The translations under genes were made by a program, and so were the position numbers. Below the pieces are notes generated by a model. The model was not told the DNA's origin. It was given only the letters and a program-made list of their open reading frames with translations, and did no database searches. From DATARH01 sp036268425 (GTDB taxonomy: Bacteria; Pseudomonadota; Alphaproteobacteria; ATCC43930; CGMCC-115725), in assembly GCA_036268425.1 (NCBI GenBank), contig DATAUE010000175.1:1-64000 (forward strand): a stretch of DNA of 64,000 bases, given 5' to 3'. Shown piece by piece: positions 59,763-64,000 of this stretch. How positions within the stretch are numbered: the stretch's first letter is position 1; each line of letters opens with the position of its first letter.

Positions 59763-60317
59763 TTATTCCGGCCCGCTGCCGATATCCGCTGCGGCCATAT
59801 CGTCGTGCGCCGTCGCCGCGGTGTCCGTTTCGTCGTCGAATTCGATCTCACTGAGCGGCACGCCCGGCACTGCCTTCGAAACGCGCAGCACGAGGGCGGA
59901 TTTGACCTGGTTGACGTTGGGCGCCGAGGTCAGTTTTTCGCTCAGAAAATGCTGATAGCTGTCCCAATCGGCGGCGACGATCTTCAGCAGGAAATCGGTT
60001 TCGCCGGCCAGCATGTGCGCCTCGCGCACTTCGGGCCACGCGGCGACCCGTGTCTCGAACGCCTTGAGGTCGGTTTCGGCCTGACTGGCCAGCCCGATCT
60101 GGGCGAACACGGTAATGCCGAAGCCGAGCGATTCCGGGACGAGATCGGCGTGGTAGCCGCGGATCAACCCGGCTATTTCCAGCGCGCGCACCCGCCGCAG
60201 ACAGGGCGGCGGCGAGATGCCGACGCGCCGCGCCAACTCGATATTGGTCATGCGGCCGTCGGCCTGCAGCAGTTGCAGGATTTGCCGGTCGATACGGTCG
60301 AGCCTGGGGCCGCGCAT
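59763..60317 (-). CDS. Lrp/AsnC-family transcriptional regulator
   Basis: 184 residues. The N-terminal helix-turn-helix reads LDRIDRQILQLLQADGRMTN, IELARRVGISPPPCLRRVRA and LEIAGLIRGYHADLVPESLG; the RAM ligand-binding domain includes VREAHMLAGETDFLLKIVAA and PNVNQVKSALVLRVSK. Lrp proteins sense amino acids. A 25-residue acidic/Ala tail follows the RAM domain. Convergent with rpmE and divergent from the ELM1-family gene (146 nt), which it may regulate along with itself. Confidence 0.92.
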   Translation of the reverse strand: MRGPRLDRIDRQILQLLQADGRMTNIELARRVGISPPPCLRRVRALEIAGLIRGYHADLVPESLGFGITVFAQIGLASQAETDLKAFETRVAAWPEVREAHMLAGETDFLLKIVAADWDSYQHFLSEKLTSAPNVNQVKSALVLRVSKAVPGVPLSEIEFDDETDTAATAHDDMAAADIGSGPE

Positions 60318-60463
60318 GCGCTATCCCGTTTTGTGCCGCAAGCGGCGCCTGGATCGCCGCGACAATAGGAATTCCGCGCCGACCGCGCAATTTTGTTGCG
60401 CGTTGCCTGCTGCGTGGTGTTCGGCGGCTTGCCGCTCCACCGCCCTTTCCGTAAACCGGACCC

Positions 60464-61480
60464 ATGGCCACCCCATCTGTCGCCACAGCCGATGAGCCGC
60501 CTGCCGCTCGGGTCTCTCCGAGCGTCTGGGTATTGCATGACGGCAAGCCCGGCATGGCGAGCCAAGCGCTCGGCCTTGCCGCTGCGACCGGGTTTGCTTT
60601 TGTCGAAAAGCGTTTGTCGGTGCGCCGGCCGTGGAAGTGGCTGCCGCCCGTTTTGTGGTTTGCGCCGCTCGCCGCGATAAGCGAGAACGGGCTGCGGTTA
60701 CGCCCGCCCTGGCCTGACCTGGTCATCGGCTGCGGCCGCAACACGGCAAGTCCGGCTCTGGCGATCCGGCGGGCGAGCGGCGGCCGCACGATCGCCGCCC
60801 AGGTGCAGGACCCGCGGACCGGGCATGACGAATTCGACCTGCTGCTGGTGCCGGCGCATGACCGGTTGCGCGGTGCGCGGGTGATGGTGACTCAAGGCGC
60901 GATCCACGGCGTCACCCCCGATCGCCTCGCCGCCGAACGCCGCCGCTTTCCGGCGTTCGACGCGCTGCCGCGCCCGATCATCGGCGTGCTGATCGGCGGC
61001 TCTAACCGGGCCTACCGGCTCGACCTGCCGCAGCTCGGCAACATCGCCGACAGTGTCGCCAATGCCGTGCGAGACAGCGGCGGGTCGGCCGTGGTGACGC
61101 CGTCGCGGCGTACCGGCGCGGCCGGGCTGGCGCTGTTGCGCGAGCGGCTCGCCGGCGTGCCCGGCCACATCTGGGACGGCAGCGGCGACAACCCGTATTA
61201 CGCTTATCTCGCGGTCGCCGACGCCCTGCTGGTGACTGCCGATTCGGTGTCGATGGTCAGCGAGGCGGCGGCGACCGGCAAGCCCGTGCATATCCTGCCG
61301 CTCGCCGGCGGCGACGCAAAGTTCGCGCGGTTTCACGAGACGATGCGGCAGGCGGGGATTACGCGGCCGTTTACTGGGCATATCGAAAGCTGGGGCTACC
61401 CGCCGCTCGACGACACGGCGCGCGCCGGCGCAGCCTTGCGCGCGATGGTGCTGGCGCGGCACGCGCAAGAGGCGGGATAA
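60464..61480 (+). CDS. ELM1-family protein (mitochondrial fission ELM1-like, DUF1022)
   Basis: 338 residues. Typical segments: VWVLHDGKPGMASQALGLAA, PDLVIGCGRNTASPALAIRR, TIAAQVQDPRTGHDEFDLLL, VPAHDRLRG, and LLVTADSVSMVSEAAATGKP with VHILPLAGGDAKF, a glycosyltransferase GT-B-like layout. Plant ELM1 recruits a dynamin to mitochondria; alphaproteobacterial homologues have no established role and may be glycosyltransferases. ATG 60464 is the first good start. Confidence 0.87.
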   Translation: MATPSVATADEPPAARVSPSVWVLHDGKPGMASQALGLAAATGFAFVEKRLSVRRPWKWLPPVLWFAPLAAISENGLRLRPPWPDLVIGCGRNTASPALAIRRASGGRTIAAQVQDPRTGHDEFDLLLVPAHDRLRGARVMVTQGAIHGVTPDRLAAERRRFPAFDALPRPIIGVLIGGSNRAYRLDLPQLGNIADSVANAVRDSGGSAVVTPSRRTGAAGLALLRERLAGVPGHIWDGSGDNPYYAYLAVADALLVTADSVSMVSEAAATGKPVHILPLAGGDAKFARFHETMRQAGITRPFTGHIESWGYPPLDDTARAGAALRAMVLARHAQEAG

Positions 61481-61559
61481 GTCTGCTGCGGTGCACAATG
61501 TCGCGCCCGGCGTCGCCGCCGCTGTCGGGAAAGCGGCGGCGGTGTAATATCGCCGCAAC

Positions 61560-63473
61560 ATGGCGCTGCGCATCGATACCTTCGACAATGTCCGCGGCGG
61601 CAACACGCTTTACAAGGCGTTGACCCATCCGCATGCGGCATCGCCCGCACGCACCTTGCTTGCGGCGTTGGAAGGCGGCGGGCCGGTAGCGATCGTCGAT
61701 CCGCATGGCGCCGCAACTGGTTTTGCCGAGATTTTCGGGATCGGCGGTATCGACATCGAAGGGGTGTATATCCAGGATTTGGCGCTGATCGGCGCCGACA
61801 TCCTCGGCAGACGCGCTGTGCCGCTGACCGATCTTGCGGCGTCTTCGGCGCTGTCCGTGTTTGTTGCAGAGTTCGACGCCGAACGGTTGATCGGCTGGCT
61901 GAAGCCTTATCTGCCGGCCGGGGCGCAAATATTCAGCCTCGATGCAATGCGCTTGCCGCCGGAACGGTTGACCAATCGGCGCACCTATCTCGACCCGCTT
62001 AATTTCGCGACTAACTTTGCGTTGTTCCGCGATACCGCGACGCTGCATACCCGACTCGTGACGGCGAATTACTGGTCGGGCTACGGCTCGGGCGACGTGA
62101 CCTGCTGGCTGACGCTGTTTGACGGCGACGGCACCGTCATCGCCGACTGGTCGCAGGCCTGCGGCGACAAAGGCGGCACGATCACGATCGACAGCCGCGA
62201 GGTGCGAGCCAAATTTGGCCTCGGCAACTTCGCCGGGCAGTTGTTTGTGCATGTTGCCGGCGCAGCCGGGCACGATGTCGTCAAATACGCGCTCGACATG
62301 TTCGGCGATGACGGCGGCGTGCGCGACGCCGCCTTGTCGTGCACTCACGACGCCAACGCCTGGCCCGCCGACCGTTATGCCGGGCTGCCGGCGCCGGCGG
62401 CAGGCGAGCGCGTGGTTCTGTGGGTCCAGAACAGCCATCCCATACCGATCCCGTCGGGCGCGGTCGGCATCAACCCGATGGGCGAGGAACGGATCGTCGC
62501 GATCCCCGACACGATCGGCCCGTTCGCCAGCCTCGCCGTCGACATCGCCGAATTGCTGCCGGAGGTGGGCTGGCCGCGCCAGATCGAGTTGCGCGCCGGC
62601 AAGCATGTCGTGCGCCCGCGCTATGAAATCGTGACCGCCGACCGCCGGCGCATTGCGCATGTCAATGTCGAGCGGGCCGATCTGAAACCGGACCCGCTGC
62701 TTCCAGCGCTCGCGGGCGCGCTCGGCAAAGGCTATCTGCTGCCGGCCCCCATCCTGCCGCGCGCGCAGTGGGAGAGCCTGCTGCTGCCGACCCCGATGGC
62801 CGAGTCGCAGCAGGAATTACCGATTGCGGCGATCGTCTACGATGCCGACGGCCGCGAGATGGCGCGGCACCCCTTCGGGCGACTGCCGCGCCGGCATGAC
62901 GCTGTTTTGTCGCTGGACGCGCTGGCAAGGGATGTCGAGGCATCCTATGGCCATGTCGAGCTGGTTTACGATTTCGCACAAGGCGGTGACGCCGATGGCT
63001 GGCTGCACGCGCTGTTCCGCTACCGCCACCGCGCCAGTGGACATGCTGCGGAAAGCAGCTTTGGTGCGCATGTTTTTAACACGCTGCTGGTGTACCGCGA
63101 CGAGCCGCAATCCTATGTCGGGCGTCCGCCGGGCCTGTCGACTCGGCTGTTCCTCCGGCTTGGCGACGATTCGCAATACGACACGTTCTGTCACCTGATC
63201 TATCCGGCGTCGCGGCCGTGGTGCCCGGTCAGCGCAACCGAGATCATCCTGTGCAATCGTCATGGCCAGGAAATCGCCCGCACAGCGCTGGCGATTCCCT
63301 GTTCCGGGTCGCGATTTATGTGTTATCGAACGCTGTTCGATAATGCGGCGCGGGTTCGCGCCGGAAATGGCGCTTACGCCATCATTCGCGACCCGACCTG
63401 CCGATTGTTCGGCTATCATGGCCTGTTGGGCCACGAGGGTGCCTTCAGCCTCGACCATATGTTCGGTTTCTGA
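61560..63473 (+). CDS. Large protein of unknown function
   Basis: 637 residues with no family I can name. No signal peptide or membrane segment. The first 170 residues look like an alpha/beta region (LLAALEGGGPVAIVDPHGAA, GVYIQDLALIGADILGRRAV); the rest is rich in beta strands with repeated carbohydrate-binding-like phrases: HTRLVTANYWSGYGSGDVTC, FVHVAGAAGHDVVKYALDMF, VLWVQNSHPIPIPSGAVGIN, AHVFNTLLVYRDEPQS and RLFLRLGDDSQYDTF. High-GC codon use matches the core. It stands alone between the ELM1-family gene and trxB. Confidence 0.75.
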   Translation: MALRIDTFDNVRGGNTLYKALTHPHAASPARTLLAALEGGGPVAIVDPHGAATGFAEIFGIGGIDIEGVYIQDLALIGADILGRRAVPLTDLAASSALSVFVAEFDAERLIGWLKPYLPAGAQIFSLDAMRLPPERLTNRRTYLDPLNFATNFALFRDTATLHTRLVTANYWSGYGSGDVTCWLTLFDGDGTVIADWSQACGDKGGTITIDSREVRAKFGLGNFAGQLFVHVAGAAGHDVVKYALDMFGDDGGVRDAALSCTHDANAWPADRYAGLPAPAAGERVVLWVQNSHPIPIPSGAVGINPMGEERIVAIPDTIGPFASLAVDIAELLPEVGWPRQIELRAGKHVVRPRYEIVTADRRRIAHVNVERADLKPDPLLPALAGALGKGYLLPAPILPRAQWESLLLPTPMAESQQELPIAAIVYDADGREMARHPFGRLPRRHDAVLSLDALARDVEASYGHVELVYDFAQGGDADGWLHALFRYRHRASGHAAESSFGAHVFNTLLVYRDEPQSYVGRPPGLSTRLFLRLGDDSQYDTFCHLIYPASRPWCPVSATEIILCNRHGQEIARTALAIPCSGSRFMCYRTLFDNAARVRAGNGAYAIIRDPTCRLFGYHGLLGHEGAFSLDHMFGF

Positions 63474-63525
63474 GGCGGATCTGATCCACGTCGTAGGCGG
63501 CTCGCGTCGTCAACGGCGCGAAAAG

Positions 63526-63534
63526 TGCTATATT
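63526..63534 (+). promoter_or_regulatory. Candidate extended -10 promoter of trxB
   Basis: TGCTATATT is an extended -10 element (TGn then TATATT) 28 nt before the trxB ATG, in an AT-rich patch after a GC-rich stretch. Extended -10 promoters tolerate a weak -35, and none is obvious here. Confidence 0.4.
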
Positions 63535-63562
63535 AATTCGTCTAATTGATTAGGAAGGCGTA

Positions 63563-64000
63563 ATGCCGGAAAGCCATCACAGCCCGGAAACGCACCACAG
63601 CAAGGTGCTGATCGTCGGGGCCGGCCCGGCCGGCTACACCGCCGCGATCTACACGGCGCGCGCCAATCTGCACCCGCTGATGGTCACCGGCATGCAGCCA
63701 GGCGGACAGATGACGATCACGACCGATGTCGAGAACTACCCCGGCTTTGCCGACATCATCCAGGGCCCCTGGCTGATGGAGCAGATGCAGCACCAGGCCG
63801 AACATGTCGGCACCCGCATGATCATGGACGAAATCGTGTCTCTCGATCTCAGCCGGCGTCCGTTCAGCGCGATCGGCGATTCGGGCGATCATTACAGTGG
63901 CGACGCCGTCATCATCGCGACGGGGGCGCAGGCGCGTTGGCTCGGTATTCCGGGTGAAGACACATTCCGTGGTTTTGGCGTATCGGCCTGCGCCACCTGC
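63563..64000 (+). CDS. trxB: Thioredoxin-disulfide reductase, N-terminal part (cut by window edge)
   Basis: 146 codons to the window end. FAD motif VLIVGAGPAGYTAAIYTARA, then MQPGGQMTITTDVENYPGFA, AVIIATGAQARWLGIPGED and the redox-active disulfide GVSACATC at the very end of the window. TrxB reduces thioredoxin with NADPH. AGGAAGG lies upstream of ATG 63563. The N-terminal MPESHHSPETHHSK is a short His-rich extension. The NADPH domain lies outside the window. Confidence 0.95.
   Translation, partial: MPESHHSPETHHSKVLIVGAGPAGYTAAIYTARANLHPLMVTGMQPGGQMTITTDVENYPGFADIIQGPWLMEQMQHQAEHVGTRMIMDEIVSLDLSRRPFSAIGDSGDHYSGDAVIIATGAQARWLGIPGEDTFRGFGVSACATC

Overview
The window is high-GC DNA from an alphaproteobacterium, most like a Rhodospirillales-type soil or water organism. 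The evidence is gene content and order: dnaK-dnaJ; xerC-DUF484 divergent from priA; dapB divergent from murJ-trpS; a cysteine-free L31; and an ELM1-family protein. Many catabolic families are also typical of that group: two class III (CaiB/BaiF) CoA-transferases, a luciferase-like monooxygenase, a TauD-type dioxygenase, acyl-CoA-dehydrogenase-fold flavoproteins and an M81 (MlrC) peptidase. No rRNA, tRNA, CRISPR array or intact insertion sequence was seen. Both ends cut genes: a CPA1-type Na+/H+ antiporter at the left and trxB at the right.

Layout. 0-10.3 kb: antiporter fragment, a 5'-truncated ThDP-enzyme pseudogene, a lone STAS protein, Zn alcohol dehydrogenase, TauD-like dioxygenase, a vapBC module with a dyad at its promoter, MetE-C-like protein, GlcG/HbpS-like protein, greB coupled to a CoA-transferase, a palindromic intergenic repeat, an alpha/beta hydrolase and an LLM monooxygenase. 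10.3-15.2 kb: an AT-richer island of cell-surface glycan genes (unknown beta-rich protein, secreted GH-A-like hydrolase, sulfotransferase, GT61 glycosyltransferase, FkbM methyltransferase). 15.2-18.8 kb: Tat-exported NADP-binding oxidoreductase, PHBH-fold monooxygenase, Gly/His-rich secreted protein, DUF1848 protein. 18.9-25.4 kb: dnaK, dnaJ, a Wza-like export lipoprotein and a second CoA-transferase. 25.5-30.8 kb: a frameshifted ABM-domain pseudogene, then an RND pump operon (adaptor, pump, MarR regulator). 31.7-37.8 kb: REC-EAL phosphodiesterase, a cupin/SDR/sirtuin run on the minus strand, then hydrolase/RlmM-like methyltransferase/SDR on the plus strand.

37.9-39.1 kb holds a compact AT-rich islet of three small genes of unknown function. 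The second and third overlap by 241 nt in different frames. This is the best candidate for an undescribed system here. From 39 kb on the window is mostly core: HsaA-like flavoprotein, xerC-DUF484, priA, a HAD phosphatase-pyrD-hydratase run, dapB, murJ, trpS, acyl-CoA-dehydrogenase-like protein, MlrC-like peptidase, three consecutive alpha/beta hydrolases (two of them tandem MetX-like paralogues, one secreted), SGNH hydrolase, class V aminotransferase, rpmE (its putative promoter contains a perfect 20-bp palindrome), an Lrp regulator, an ELM1-family protein, a 637-residue protein of unknown function and trxB.

All calls come from reading the sequence and family knowledge; no database search was run. 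Start codons were moved inward from the longest frame wherever a Shine-Dalgarno (SD) sequence, a signal peptide or the neighbouring gene argued for it.
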